Positions 1 to 11,881 of a DNA stretch of 64,000 bases are shown one piece after another. The translations under genes were made by a program, and so were the position numbers. Every line of letters starts with the position of its first letter. Position 1 is the first letter of the stretch. The stretch is taken from assembly GCA_963383645.1 (NCBI GenBank), contig OY726569.1, positions 73,882,635-73,946,634 on the forward strand, in the 5' to 3' direction. The notes beneath the pieces were generated by a model. That model searched no databases, was not told the DNA's origin, and saw only the letters and a list, made by a program, of their open reading frames with translations. This DNA is from Muscardinus avellanarius (taxonomy: Eukaryota; Chordata; Mammalia; Rodentia; Gliridae).

Positions 1-519
1 GACCTGGTTTCAAAATAAAGAATAAAAAATAGGGCAGGGGGTGTAGCTCGGATGTCAAATGCCCCTGGGTTCCATCCCCAGACCCGAAAAAAAAAAAAAA
101 AAAAAAAAAAGTAGGTCTGGGAGTGTAGCCTGGAGGTTGAAGGGTTTCCAGGAACCCCAGTACCACCAAAAAATAAATAAATAAATAAAAAGAGGGCTGG
201 GGGTATAGCTCTGAGATAGAATGCTCTGGGTTCCATGTCCAGTACTACATACATAAAAAAAATTTTTTAATTTTATGAGCTGGGCGTGGTGGTGCACACT
301 TGTACTCCCAGCATTCGGGAGGCTGAGAATGGAGGACTGTGGTTTGCGGACAGCCTCAGCTACTTACTGAGACCCTCTGCAACTTAAGTGAGACCCTGTT
401 TCAAAATAAAGAATAAAAAATAGGGCAAGGGGTGTTGCTTGTTGGTCGAATGCCCCTTGGTTCCATCCCCAGACCTTCAAAAAAAAAAAATTTTTTTTTA
501 AATAGAGCTGGCTGGCTGG

Positions 520-608
<89 letters not shown>

Positions 609-1726
609 ACACACACACACACGAACCAGGCATGGTGGCACACACTTGTAATCCCTGTACTTGGGAGTCTGAGACAGGAGGACCACAGGTTTGTGGCCAG
701 CCTCAACTACTTAGTGAGGCCCTTGGCAACTAAGTGAGACCCTGTTTCAAAATAAAGAATAAAATACAGGGCTGGGGGCGTAGCTCGAAGGTAGAATGCC
801 CCTAGGTTAAACCCAGTACTGAAAAAAGAATTTAAAAAAAATTAATTCAGGCATGGTGGCACACGCTTATAATCCCAGTATTCGGAAGACTGAGAATGGA
901 GGATCATGGTTCACAGACAGCCTCAGCTACTTAGTGAGACCCTCCGCAACTTAGTGAGACCCTGTTTCAACACAAAGTATAAAAAATTGGACAGGGGGTA
1001 TAGCTTGGAGGTGGAATGCCCCTGGGTTCCATCCCCAGACCCGCAAAAAATAAAATAAAATAAAATGGGCCAAGGATGAACTCAGTGGCTTAGTGTCCCT
1101 CAGTTGAATTCCCAATGCTACCACACACACATACACAGAAAGCCAAGCATAAGACAGGACTGAGGGTACACTCAGAACTATGAATCAAATACTTCCACAA
1201 TATAGTGTTACTTGAAGAGCAAAATTTAAATATCTATCAAAGGAACTGTTAAAATTATTCTTCAGGCAAAAATAGGGCTGGGGGTGTAGCTTGGAAATAG
1301 AATGTCCCTGGGTTTCATCCCCAGTACCATACACACAAAAAAATTCTTCAGGGAAGTAAGCCAAATATAAAAGAACAAATACTGCATGATTACACTCTTT
1401 CCAAATTTAAAAAAAAATTAAAAAGAGCTGGTGGTATAGCTCGAAGACAGACCACCACTGGATTCAATCCCAAATACCAAAAATAACTAATTAAGGTCCA
1501 AGCTGGATGTGGTGGTGCACACTTGTAACCCCAGTACTTGGAGGCTGAGACAGGAGGACTACAGGTGCACGGCCAGCCTCAGCTACGTAGTGAGTCCCTC
1601 TGCTACTCAGTGAGACCCCCGTTTCAGAAAACAAAGAATAAAAAAAAAAAAAAGGGTTGAAAGTGTAACTCAGAAGTAGAATTCCCCTGGATTTTATCCT
1701 CAGTACTATTTAAAAAAAAAAAAAAA
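1..1726 (+). mobile_element. Cluster of B1-dID SINEs, all plus strand
   Basis: Copies in order: a type I 3' part (1-109), a type III tail (111-190), a dID tail (193-273), a full copy (278-495), full copies at 624-827 and 848-1065, dID-like tails at 1066-1135, 1277-1340 and 1425-1480, and a full copy at 1500-1726. Each full copy shows the B1 head, the A-rich linker and the dID tail with a poly(A) end. Several tails lack a head and look like remains of older copies split by later insertions. Confidence 0.8.
523..622. repeat. (TC)n(AC)n microsatellite
   Basis: About 20 TC units run directly into about 30 AC units, with one interruption (acagac). The tract separates the poly(A) tail of one SINE from the head of the next. 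The long reading frames across it are only dinucleotide translation. Confidence 0.95.
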
Positions 1727-1837
1727 AGAGGCATAGTCTGTGTACTGCATAGCCCAGCTACAGGTGTGAATGGGAAATAAATGTTTTTTAATTTCCCAAA
1801 TCTGAAAATGGACATATGTACAGTTCACACACACAAG

Positions 1838-1838
<1 letters not shown>

Positions 1839-1912
<74 letters not shown>
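1839..1912. repeat. (TA)22(TG)n microsatellite
   Basis: Twenty-two TA units (1839-1882) are followed by about 14 TG units and a short imperfect TATG/AC flank. The TA part is fully self-complementary and could extrude as a hairpin. Confidence 0.95.
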
Positions 1913-1913
<1 letters not shown>

Positions 1914-1990
1914 ATATGTATATACACACACATAATTTAATCCCTGATTTTGAAGAATTAATATATATCATTTTTCTTTTTGTTTGTGAG

Positions 1991-2510
1991 GTTGTTATTT
2001 TTATGGTACTGGGGATGAAACCCAGGAGCATTCTACCTCCAAGCTATACCCCTAGCCCAATTTTTTTTAATTAATTATTTAATTATTTTTGTGGTACTGG
2101 GGATGAAACCCAGGGGCTTTTCTACCTCCAAGCTATACAATTAGCCCAATTTTATTCTATTTATTTATTGTGGTACTGAGGGTGGAACCCAGGGGCTTTT
2201 CTACCTCTGGACTATATTCCCAGACCTATTTTATATTTTATTTGGAAACATGGTTTCACTAAGTTGCTGAGAGCCTCACTAAGTAGTTGAGGCTGGCCTT
2301 AAACCTGTACAATCCTCCTGTCTCAGCTTCCCAAGCACTGGGATTACAAGCGTGCGCCAACACGCCCGGCTTATTCTTTATTTTGAAATAGGGTCTCACT
2401 AAGTCACAGAGGGCCTCACAAGTTGCTGAGGCTGGCCACGAACTTTCGATCCTCCAGTCTCTGTCTCCTAAGTATTACTGAGATGACAACGTGTGCTACC
2501 ACATCCAGCT
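1991..2510 (-). mobile_element. Nested minus-strand B1-dID SINEs
   Basis: Two dID tails (1991-2060, 2082-2148) precede a complete type II copy (2168-2371). A further B1 head (2372-2510) probably belongs to the copy whose tail is at 2082. That makes the type II element an insertion into an older SINE. Confidence 0.75.
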
Positions 2511-2689
2511 TATAGGCCATTTTCTAGATAAAGATGAAAGAGGGGAAAAAATGCTAATAATCCAAGGAACTGAACTTGGAGCTCAAAACCAAACTTGTAC
2601 TCATTCTACCAACATGCAAAAGCCAGAATACCACATAAAATTCCAAATGAGGATGTTAGGAACTTTATTATAAGAGTAACATTTTTCAC

Positions 2690-3350
2690 TGTTGTCTATA
2701 TTTTTCCCCTAAGAATGTCTGGCATTCCTTTGTAAAATATTTGGCCATTCTTAAACATAGTGTTCTGTGGCACAAACTACACCCCCACTTTCACAGTGTT
2801 GTACAACCACCACTATCATCATCCATCTACTGAACTTTCTCAAGTCTCCAACCTGAAACTCTATACCCACTACATAATCACTTCCCATGGCCAAAGCCAT
2901 TCTTCCTCCATATATACCATTTTTATCTCTCTGCATTTGACTATTTTCTATACCACATAAGTGGAATCTTATATATTTGTTCTTAAGTATGAATAATATT
3001 CCACTGTATGTCCAGACTACATTTTGTCTCATCTATTGATTCATCCATTGATAGACATAGTCACATCCACCTCTTGGCTATTTTGAATAATGCTGCCATA
3101 GAACATGAATATGAATATACAAATACTTGTTGAAGTCTCTGCTTTTCATTCTTTGGGCCATATTACTGGATGCGAAATAGTTGGGCCATATATTCCTATT
3201 AGCAACCTACAAATGTTTTGAATCTCTCCAACTCCTCAGCAACATGTTATTTTTTTTTCTCTCTCTCTCTCTTTTTTTTGTGACAATCATCCTAGTGGGT
3301 ATAAGACATTTGCTGGCCTTTTTGACCTTTAAATAATTAATAGCCTAAAA
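2690..3350 (-). mobile_element. Ancient L1 3' region, antisense
   Basis: On the plus strand this reads as the reverse complement of an old mammalian L1 ORF2 end and 3'UTR. Recognisable pieces are 'gaataatattccactgtatg', 'cttggctattttgaataatg' and 'catcctagtgggtataagac'. The element is thus on the minus strand. It is strongly diverged, with no open frame of note. A poly-pyrimidine tract sits at 3250-3278. Confidence 0.7.
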
Positions 3351-3381
3351 TAACTCTCAAGTCTTTACTGAATATCTGGAT

Positions 3382-3385
<4 letters not shown>

Positions 3386-3432
<47 letters not shown>

Positions 3433-4193
3433 CGGGGATCAAACTAAAAGCATTCTACCTTTGAGCTACACCTCCAGCCTTGATTCATTTTTAATTAATT
3501 AATTAATTAATTTTTTAGAACTGGGGGTTTAACTCAGGGGCATTCTTCCCCCAAGATATACCTCCAGCCCTATATTTTATTCTTTATTTTGAAAATTAAG
3601 CTGGGTATGGTGACTCACAGCAATCTGGAGGCTGAGATAGGAGGATCGCAGTTCGCAGTCAGTCTCAGCTACTTAGCGAGGCCCTTTGCAACTCAGTGAG
3701 ACCCTGTTTCAAAAATTAAAAAATATGCCGGGCGTGGTGGCGCACACTTATAATCCCAGCCTTCAGGAGGCTGAGACCAGAGGATCACGGTTTGTGGACA
3801 ACCTCAGCTACTTAGTGAGGCCCTCCGCAACTTAGTGAGACCCTGTTTCAAAATAAAGTTTATAAAATAGGGTAGGGGGTGTAGCTTGGAGGTCAAATGT
3901 CTCTGGGTTCCATCCCCAGACCCGCAAAAATAAATAAATAAATAAATAAGACTAAAAAATAGGGCTGGGGGTGTACCTCAGAGGCAGAATGCCCCTGGTT
4001 CCATTCCCAGTACTGAAAAAAAAATAAGGGTCTAAGTTGTAGAGGGCCTCACTAAGTAGCTGAGGATGTCCTCGAATCTGCAATCCTCCTGTCTCAGCCT
4101 CTCAAGTACGGCACTACAAGTGTGCGCCACCACCTGGCTTATTTTTTATTTTGAAATAGGTTTTCACTAAGTTGTGGAGGGCCTCAGGAGCAT
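3386..4193. mobile_element. (GT)n plus a mixed-orientation SINE cluster
   Basis: A (GT)22 tract (3386-3429) is joined to a minus-strand dID tail (3430-3480). A second minus-strand tail (3513-3597) abuts a plus-strand B1 half (3598-3726). Then come a full plus-strand type I copy (3727-3948), a plus-strand dID tail (3960-4028), and minus-strand B1 halves (4029-4139, 4140-4193). Confidence 0.7.
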
Positions 4194-4514
4194 ATCATTA
4201 TACAAGGGTTTTGAGTTAATTTTTTTTACATATCACTTTACATTTACCTACCTGGAATTCGGCTACTACTTTTCTGCTTACTCACTCTACCCGGAGAGTT
4301 ACCTGACATTTATAGCCACTGGCTTAACATCTCACAACCTGAAGGAACTAACCTCATATATAAATTTGGCAAATTTTATATGCAGTCTCTCCTCAAATCA
4401 CTTAAAAAACATTAAGAGCATTCATCTCTATTTATCCAGGTCTGCACTGCTGCAATCTGACCTGTTTTCAAGGTGGTGTAACATGGGGTAGCACAGCATT
4501 CTAAACCACAGGCT
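4194..4514. other. Unassigned non-SINE sequence
   Basis: About 320 bases without SINE, microsatellite or recognisable exon. A 105-codon open frame crosses it on the plus strand, but it has no family resemblance I can name and lies inside the presumed intron. Confidence 0.5.
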
Positions 4515-4632
4515 TACCGGGGCGTGGTGGTGCACACCTACAGTCCCAGTACTCGGGAGGCTAAAACAGGGCTCAGGGTGTAGTCCAGAGGTAGAATGCC
4601 CCTGGGTTCCATCCCCAGTACCACAAAACAAG
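4515..4632 (+). mobile_element. Internally deleted B1-dID SINE
   Basis: The B1 head (gggcgtggtggtgcacacct...gggaggctaaaacagg) runs directly into the dID tail (gctcagggtgtagtccagag). The second half of B1 and the linker are missing. Sequence to about 5108 is unassigned. Confidence 0.75.
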
Positions 4633-5108
4633 AAAAGTCACGAGTCCACTGCCATAGAGGAATGCAGCTCACAGTTGCCATTGTCCCAATTTTTCAAAAG
4701 AAATAAGCACTCTGATTTTTGCAAGTTGAATGCAGACCCAATACAGCATGCATTGGGCCCATGGATCAGTTAGGCTGACTGACTTCCCCCACTGGACAAA
4801 GTATGTTGAATGGCAATTTCTAAGTCGGGGTGGGGGACCAAATGACGAGTACAGGCAGGACTGAAGAGAAGGCAAGGTGGTATGTACTGATTTTGTTCTT
4901 CACTACTGTAGCAGTCAGGGAATAGATAATAACTACAGGTAACAACTACAGGTACTAACTTCTTTGACACCATCTTTATCTTATAAGCCTCTTTGGAAAG
5001 CTGAGTTCACTATCTACTTATTATCTCATTTTTTCCATATCTCCAATTAGGCATTTAGAGCAGAAACATTAAATCTATTTTAAAGATGTCAAAAGTGAGT
5101 CACTGAGC

Positions 5109-5530
5109 AGCCAGGCATGGTGATCTAATACTTGGGAGGCTGAGACAGGAGGATCACAGGTTCGTGGCCAGCCTCAGCAACTTGTGAGGCCCTCCACAAC
5201 TTAGGCCCTGTTTCAAAATAAAGGATAAAATACGATTTGGGAGTGTAGCTCAGAGGTAGAATGCCCCTGAGTTCCATCCTCAATACCACAAAAAGAAGAA
5301 AAAGTGAGGCACTGAGCTGGGCATGGCAGCACATAATTGTAACCCCAGTACTTGGGAGTCTGAGAAGGATCATAGGTTTAAGGACAGTTTCGGCAAGCAG
5401 TGACACTCTCATTAACCTACTGAGACCCTTTTTCAAAATAAAAATAAAGTACAGCGAGGGTGTAGCTCAGAGGTAGAATGCCTCTGGGTTCAACCCCCAG
5501 ACGCCCACCACCCCCCCACGCATACACACA
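5109..5530 (+). mobile_element. Two adjacent B1-dID SINEs (type IV)
   Basis: Copies at 5110-5306 and 5314-5530, both with heads, A-rich linkers and tails. The second ends in a C-rich/CA-rich stretch instead of poly(A). Confidence 0.8.
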
Positions 5531-5809
5531 TGTCAGACACTGGCTTACCTTGGCTAACTCGCTTAGATTATACATTAAGTAGGAAGTATTAAAGCCTTAA
5601 TTAAACAGTGCAAGCCCCATTTTGAAATAGGATGGTTTTCCAAAATTAGATCACTAGTAGCACGAATGAAGTGTAATAAACTTAGGGTTTTAGAATTCTA
5701 ACTCAGTACACCAGTCTTTAGACAATGTCTCTAATTGAAACAGAAAAAAATATCCACAAATACACCAGAGTTGCAGAACAGAATTGGAAAAAATTTAAGA
5801 CTTTCTCCA

Positions 5810-5935
5810 ATGTCTCCATTTTCTCAGTGAGGAAACTGAGGAACAAAGTGTTAACTTACCCATCCAAGAGCATACCACCCTTAGAGGAAGACTGAGACTC
5901 CATTCCAAGCTGATTCCAAAGCCCCTGCTCCCCCT
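5810..5935 (+). mobile_element. MIR fragment
   Basis: Contains the MIR core pattern 'cagtgaggaaactgaggaac', then a diverged 'taacttaccca' and 'tgattccaaagcccctgctc'. It lies in an otherwise unassigned stretch (5531-6126). Confidence 0.65.
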
Positions 5936-6126
5936 AAAGTGTGGTAAACATAATCCACTGGATGATTTTATTCAGTGGAGAAATGATTTTAATAATTATT
6001 TATTTTAAGGTATATTAGAAAAAATTTAGCACATAAAACCCATGACTTCAGTGACATTATAGCAATATAAAGATTCTTTTCAAATATTGTTTTAAGGGGA
6101 CTCTACCTTATAAAAGAATAGTATAA

Positions 6127-6335
6127 GCTGGGTGTGGTGGTGCACTCTTGTAATCTCAGTACTTGGGAGGCCGAGACAGGAGGATCGCAGGATGGTGGCC
6201 AGCCTCAGCAGCTACTTAGTAAGACCTTCCACAACTTAGTAAGACCCTGTTTCAAAATAAAGAATAAAAATAGGGCTTGTAGTGTAGCTCAGAGGTAGGA
6301 GTCCCCTGGGTTCTATTACTCATTGCCACAAAAAC
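6127..6335 (+). mobile_element. B1-dID SINE (type IV)
   Basis: Complete dimeric copy, from 'gctgggtgtggtggtgcact' to 'ctcattgccacaaaaac'. Confidence 0.85.
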
Positions 6336-6525
6336 AAGTGATACCCCTTAAATATCACAAAAATAAAAAATGTGGGGCTCAAACTTATGTAAGTTACAGA
6401 ATAGATTACCAGGCACCTTCAGTACTACCTTCTAAGAAGGCCTTTAGACTAAGGCTGGGCTAAACACCCAGATGCAAAAGAGGTAACCAGGGAATAATCT
6501 CAGAAGGCATTAGGAGAATGTGACT

Positions 6526-6722
6526 TTGTGTATGTGTGTGTGCGGGTCTGGGGATGAAACCCGGGAGCATTTGACCTCCGAGCCATACCCCCTGCCCTAG
6601 TTTTTTTATTCTTTAATTTGAAACCGAGTCTCACTAAGTTGCGGAGGGCCTCACTAAACAGCTGAGGCTGTCTGCGAACCGCAATCCTCCTGGGATTACA
6701 AGCGTGTGCCACCACGCCCGGC
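6526..6722 (-). mobile_element. Type I B1-dID SINE with 11-bp target duplication
   Basis: Full antisense copy ending 'caccacgcccggc', flanked by agaatgtgact at 6515-6525 and 6723-6733. It was inserted with its A-tail toward the left. Confidence 0.9.
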
Positions 6723-6881
6723 AGAATGTGACTATTTTAATAAAGAAAATTGCAGTCCAATCACCTGCACTGTAATCAGCCCAAAAAAAGAAAACAAAAT
6801 GACTGAAACTTAAGATAAAAACATTCAGCTTCACTAGTAAAACAGAACAGTTACATGTATGAGAATTCAAGCAATACTGAA

Positions 6882-7072
6882 TTTTTTTTGGGGGGGGGTT
6901 CTGGGGATTTAACGCAGGGGCATACTACCTCCAAGCTAAACCCCCAGCCCTATTTTTCATTCTTTATTTTGAAACAGGGTCTCACTAAGTAGCTGAGGCT
7001 GGCCATGAACCTGTGATCCTCCTGTCTCAGCCTCCCGAGTACCAGGATTATCAGTGTGTACCACCATGCGTG
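6882..7072 (-). mobile_element. B1-dID SINE with 11-bp target duplication
   Basis: Full antisense copy flanked by gcaatactgaa at 6871-6881 and 7073-7083. Confidence 0.9.
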
Positions 7073-7234
7073 GCAATACTGAACGTATTAAATGACACCA
7101 CTTTTCATATACTGATTGACTTGGTAAATAAGAAACAATGCCCAGCAACAGCCATGATGCAGTCTTATTGGCCCAACCACTTTGGAAGATCATCTGATAA
7201 TAAATATCAAATGCATTTTTGTGTATATACATGT

Positions 7235-8167
7235 GTGTGTGTGGCACAATGGAATCCAGGGGCATTTGATGGGATCCAGAAGTAGACTTACTTCTGAGTT
7301 ACACCTCCGGCCATATTTATTTATTTGCAGATCTGGGGATAGAACCCCGGGGCATTTGACCTCCGAGCTACACCCCCTGCCCTATTTTTTTTATTCTTTA
7401 TTTTGAAACAGGGTCTCACTAAGTTGCAGAGGGCCTCACTAAATAGCTGAGGCTATCTACCAAGCAAGATCCTCCATGCTCAGCCTCCCAAATGCTGGGA
7501 TTACAAGCGTGTGCCACCACACCCGGCTTATTCTGTAATTTTGAAATAGAGTCTTACTAAATTGTGAAGGTCTTCACTAAGTACCTGAGGCTGTTTTTGA
7601 ACCTGTGATCCTCTTATCTCAACCTCCCAAGTACTGGGATTATAGGCATGAACCACCATGCCTACACTCCCAGACCTATTTTATATTTTTATTTGGAAAC
7701 ATGGTCTCTTAAACCAGCAAGGCTGGCTTCGAACCTGTGCTTTGATCCTCCTGTCTCTGCCTCCCAAGCACAGGGATTACAAGCATGCGCCACCACGCCC
7801 GGCCTTATTATTTTTTGTGTGTGTGTGTGTGGGGGGGGTCTGGGAATGGAATCCAGGGGCATTTGACCTCTGAGATACATCCCCCTTCCCTATTTTTTAT
7901 TCTTTTTTGAAAGAGGGTCTCACTGAGTTGCAGAGGGCCTAAGTAGCTGAGGCTGTCTGTGAACCATGATCCTCTGGTCTCAGCCTCCCGAATGCTGGCA
8001 TTACAAGCATGCACCACCATGCCTGGTTTATTTTTTGTTTTGAAACAGTGTCTCACTAGGTTTCTGAAAGCCTCACTAGTCGCTGAGACTGGTCTCAAAC
8101 CTGCAATCCTCTTATCTCAGCCTCTCCAAGTAATGGGATTACAGGTGTCCGCCACCATGCTCAGCTT
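7235..8167 (-). mobile_element. Run of minus-strand SINEs
   Basis: A degenerate dID tail (7235-7312), a type I copy (7325-7527), a B1 half (7528-7660), a type III copy without its distal tail (7663-7804), a type I copy with a G-rich A-tail substitute (7838-8029) and a B1 half (8031-8167). All share orientation, consistent with repeated insertion into one another. Confidence 0.75.
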
Positions 8168-8580
8168 GATATAGGCATTTGACAGGATATAATGCTGCCA
8201 TAATATTATGCTGTAATCCCAAAATGTGTTCCATGCATTTCAGGTCTGCAAAGTCAAAACTATTTTCATAATAACAGAAAAATTGTATTTACTTTTTTCA
8301 CTGTGCTGACATCATACTGATGTTACATAAGCAATCAAGAAGAAAGGAGTAGAGGGGAGGAAGGAGGGAGAGAGAAGAAAAGGAAAAGGAAGATGGAAAA
8401 CCCGAAAAACTCAGTGAACCAATAACCAATACCTTCCAAATGATCAATGCTTGATGGTATAAGACAATGCCAGGGAAAGATCCATTCAAAGTTTAGGAAA
8501 AACTAATGTATTTTAATGTAACAGACTGATAAGTTCTTTTGATACCATTTTAGTTGAATTCTACATTGCAACTAATCTTC
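8168..8580. other. Unassigned sequence
   Basis: No SINE, exon or RNA gene seen. A purine-rich stretch (8338-8400, aagaaaggagtagagg...) is the only notable composition feature. Confidence 0.5.
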
Positions 8581-8581
8581 T

Positions 8582-8653
8582 GTGTGTGTGTGTGGAGTGG
8601 GGGAAGGGACTGGGATTGAATTCACACCACTGAGCTACATCTCGAGGCCTCTT

Positions 8654-8688
<35 letters not shown>

Positions 8689-8862
8689 GTGGCACTGGGG
8701 TTCCTGGAAACCCTTCTACTTCCGGGCTACACTCCCAGACCTATTTTATACTTTTTTATTTGGAAATAGGGTCTCTTAAGCCAGCGCAGCTTCGAACCTC
8801 CTATCTGCCTCCCAAGCAAGCGTGCGCCACCACGCCTGGCTTCCTTTTATCCTTTTATTTTA

Positions 8863-8905
<43 letters not shown>

Positions 8906-9090
8906 CTGGAAATTGAACCCAGGGACATTCTATCTCTGAGCTACAACCCCCCAGCTCTGTTTTTTTTTTAATAAGGTGTAAGTTGCAGAGGGCTTCATTA
9001 AGTTGCAGAAGGTGGCGATGAACCTGTGATCCTCCTGTCTCAGCCTCCCAAATAGCTGAGATTCTGGGTATGTAACCACCATATCTGATG
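8582..9090 (-). mobile_element. Minus-strand SINEs with (GT)n tract
   Basis: A dID tail (8582-8658) is split by a type III copy with a long poly(T) (8659-8842). A (GT)19 tract (8865-8902) is joined to a further diverged copy (8903-9090). 9091-9361 holds nothing I can name. Confidence 0.75.
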
Positions 9091-9361
9091 TAATTAATCT
9101 AAAACCTAACTTGTTGAGTTTTGATGAAATATCAAAGAATACTCAGTTATCTAAGGCAATAAATACTCTTCCCTCTTCTAACCACATATTGTGTAAAGCT
9201 GAATTTTCTTCATATTTCTTCAGCTAAGTCTCTTTTCCACAGCAAATTAAATATAAACACCTTCTATTATGACAGATATCAAAGCAATTTGGGAAATTTC
9301 CTAGTGACATTCTTCTCACTATTATTTTGGAAAACATTTCTTTCATTCAAATGTTGTCTTA

Positions 9362-9800
9362 AAATGGGCATAGTGATACATTCCTGCAATCCTAGTATTT
9401 GGGAGGCTGAGACAGAAACATGGCAGGTTCACAGCCAGTATGAGCAACTTAGCAAGGCCTTCCACAATTTAGTGAGATCCTGTTTCAAAATTAAAAATAA
9501 GCTGGGCGTGGTAGCGCATGCTTGTAATCCCAGCATTCAGAAGGCTGAGACCAGAGGATCGCAGTTCACGGACAGCCTCACCTAAATAGTAAGGCCCTCT
9601 GCAACTTAGTGAGACCCAGTTTCAAAATAAAGAATAAAAAGCAGGGTAGGGGATGTAACTCAGAGGTTGAATACCCCTGGGTTCCATCCCCAGACCCGCA
9701 AAAAATAGAATAAAATAAAATAAAATAAAACAGGGGTTTGGGGTATAGCTCAGTGGTAGAATACCCCTGGCTTCAATCCCCAATACCACAAAAAGAAAAT
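9362..9800 (+). mobile_element. SINE inserted into the linker of an older SINE
   Basis: An outer B1 half (9362-9498) is followed by a complete type I copy (9499-9731) and then by the outer dID tail (9733-9800). This is the arrangement expected for insertion into the A-rich linker. Confidence 0.75.
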
Positions 9801-10191
9801 TAATATTAAAAGTCCATTACTGCCTTTCGGCTCTCCAAGCAACACCATGGCAGTTGACAAAAGTAAGTGCCTTACTATGCCGGCAAGAAGGGAGCCAGGA
9901 AGAAAGTGGTTGCTCCATTTTTTAAGAAAGATTGGTATGACATGAAAGCACCGACTATGTCCAGTGTAGAAATACTGGAAAAACACTATTCTTGGAGACT
10001 CAAGAAACTAAAATTCCATCTAAAGAGCCTCAAGAGTCATATGTTTGAAGTGAGCCTTACTGATCTGCAGGATGACAAAGCTGCATTTAGGAAATTCAAG
10101 CTAATCAGTGTGGATGTTCACAGCAAAAACTGCCTAACTTCCATAGCATAACACGACAAAATGTGTTCCATGGTCAAAAAGTGGTAGATCA

Positions 10192-10403
10192 GCCGGGCGT
10201 GGTGGCGCACACTTGTAATCCCAGCGTTCGGGAGGCTGAGACTGGAGGATCGTGGTTCTTGGACAGCCCCAGCTACTTAGTGAGGCCCTCCACATCTTAG
10301 TGAGATCCTGTTTCGAACATTAAGAATAAAAAATAGGGCAGAGGGTGTAGCTTGGAGGTCAAATAGCCCTGGGTTCCATTCCCAAACCCGCAAAAAAAAA
10401 AGA
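10192..10403 (+). mobile_element. Type I SINE inside the RPS3A pseudogene
   Basis: Complete copy flanked by the duplicated target agtggtagatca (10180-10191 and 10404-10415). Removing it restores continuity with the ribosomal-protein sequence. Confidence 0.92.
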
Positions 10404-10610
10404 AGTGGTAGATCATGATTAAAGCTCATGCTGATGTTAAGACTACCAATGGTTATTTGCTTTATTTTTTCTATGTTGGTTTTACTAACATATACAACAA
10501 TCAGATACAGATGATTTCTTATGCTCAGCACCAATAGATCTGCCAAATCTGGAAGATGTGATAGAAATTGTGATCTGGGAGGTGCAAATTACTTAAAAGA
10601 AGCAGTCAAG

Positions 10611-11060
10611 CCAAGTGTGGTGGTATATGCCTGTAATCCCAGCACTTAGGAGGCTGAGACAGGAGGATCGCACAGGTTCAAAGCCAGCCTCAGCTACTTA
10701 GTGAGGCTCTCAGCAACTTAGTGAGACCCTGTTTCCAAATAAAATATAAAATAGGTCTCGGAGTATAACCTAGAGATAGAAAGCCTCTGGGTACCACCCC
10801 TAGTACCAAAAAAAAAAAAAAAAAAAAAAGAAATGGTCAAAGCCAGGCATGGTGGCACACGCTTGTAATCCTGGCATTCAGGAGGCTGAGACAGGAGGAT
10901 CACGGTTCGTGGACAGCCTCAGCTACTTAGCGAGTTCCTTCACAACTCAGTGAGACCCTGCTTCAAACAAATAAAAACCCTTAAGAAAAAGGGCTGGGAG
11001 TGTAGCTCAGAGGTATAATGCCCCTGGATTCCATTCCCAGGACCAAAAAAAAAAAAAAAG
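10611..11060 (+). mobile_element. Two SINEs at one target in the RPS3A pseudogene
   Basis: A type II copy (10611-10830) and a second copy (10842-11060) lie end to end. Variants of the same target follow each: agaagcagtcaa before the first, agaaatggtcaaa between them, and agtggtcaaac after the second. The perfect repeat tggtcaaa is at 10834-10841 and 11061-11068. Both insertions therefore hit the same site. Confidence 0.85.
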
Positions 11061-11431
11061 TGGTCAAACTGATTTCAGAAAGCGTTGAGAAAGACATTGA
11101 AAAAGCTTGCCAGTCTATTTATCCTCTTCACAATGTCTTCATTAGAAAGTAAAAGTGCTGAAGAAGCCCAAGTTTGAATTGGGAAAACTTATGAAGCATC
11201 ATGATGAAGTACTATAGTAGTTCTGGAAAAGCTATTCGGTATTAGACAGGTACTAAAGTCAAACTGGCTGATGCCTATGAACCATCAGTCCAAGAATCTG
11301 TTTAAAGTTTAAATTTTTCATACTGACAAGTAAAAAGTCCTATTTGTAAAAAAAAAAAAAAGTTTATTATTGCTAGTTTTAAATAAAAATTTTAAGCTTT
11401 CTCAGTTATAAATTCTAATACAATGAAAACC

Positions 11432-11805
11432 AAAAATATGGTGCCAGGCATGGTAGTACATGCCTGTAATACCAATACTTGGGAGGCTGAGACAGAAATA
11501 TCTCAGGTTCTTAGACAGCCTCAGCAACTTAGTGAAGTCTCCTTAACTTACTGAGATCCTGTTTCAAGATAAAAAATAAAACAGAAAGCTGGGCATGGTG
11601 GTACACACTTATAACCCCAGTACTTGGGAGGCTGAGACAGAAGGATAAGCAGGTTCACAGCCAGCCTCAGCTACATAGTGAGGCCCTCCGTAATTTAATG
11701 AGACCCTGTTTAAAACAAAACAAAAAAAAAGAATAAAAAAATAGGGCTGGGGTGTAGCTCAGAGGTAGAATGCTCCTGGGTTCAATACCTATTACCCCCC
11801 CCCCC
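11432..11805 (+). mobile_element. Two tandem B1-dID SINEs
   Basis: A B1 half (11432-11586), then a complete type IV copy (11587-11805) whose end is a C-run followed by an A-run. Confidence 0.8.
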
Positions 11806-11881
11806 AAAAAAAAAACCACATATAAGAGAATAAAGAATTCTGGAGACCAAGTTTAGGACTATTGTTTTAGAACAGTGGTTT

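Larger units (their letters stand above)
9820..11362 (+). pseudogene. RPS3A: Processed pseudogene of ribosomal protein eS1 (RPS3A)
   Basis: Intronless copy of the mRNA for eS1, a protein of the 40S ribosomal subunit. It starts at a diverged 5' end (gcctttcggctct), has an ATG at 9847, and ends with a TAA at 11303 and a poly(A) tract at 11349-11362. Family stretches visible in translation include [34 protein letters not shown] and the terminal PSVQESV. It is non-functional: the N-terminal part diverges, there are frameshifts and stops, and three SINEs interrupt it. An imperfect 12-bp target duplication (aaaagtccatta at 9808-9819, aaaagtttatta at 11358-11369) supports L1-mediated insertion. The identification rests on my recognition of the protein family. 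Confidence 0.9.

Noticed and set aside
432..737. Open frames across dinucleotide tracts (for example HTHTHT, SLSLSL, CVCVCV runs)
   Set aside because: Microsatellite translation. The same holds at 30888-31191, 35753-35963, 54222-54422, 58274-58513 and 61061-61311.
1839..1882. (TA)22 as a matrix-attachment or origin element
   Set aside because: Nothing beyond the simple repeat supports such a role.
3840..3930. dID tails resembling tRNA genes (A-box and B-box-like sequence)
   Set aside because: No cloverleaf can form because the anticodon region is missing. They belong to SINEs with poly(A) tails.
9867..10151. 94-codon frame as a possible functional RPS3A paralogue
   Set aside because: No introns, target duplications, poly(A), lost downstream frame and three SINE insertions show a dead retrocopy.
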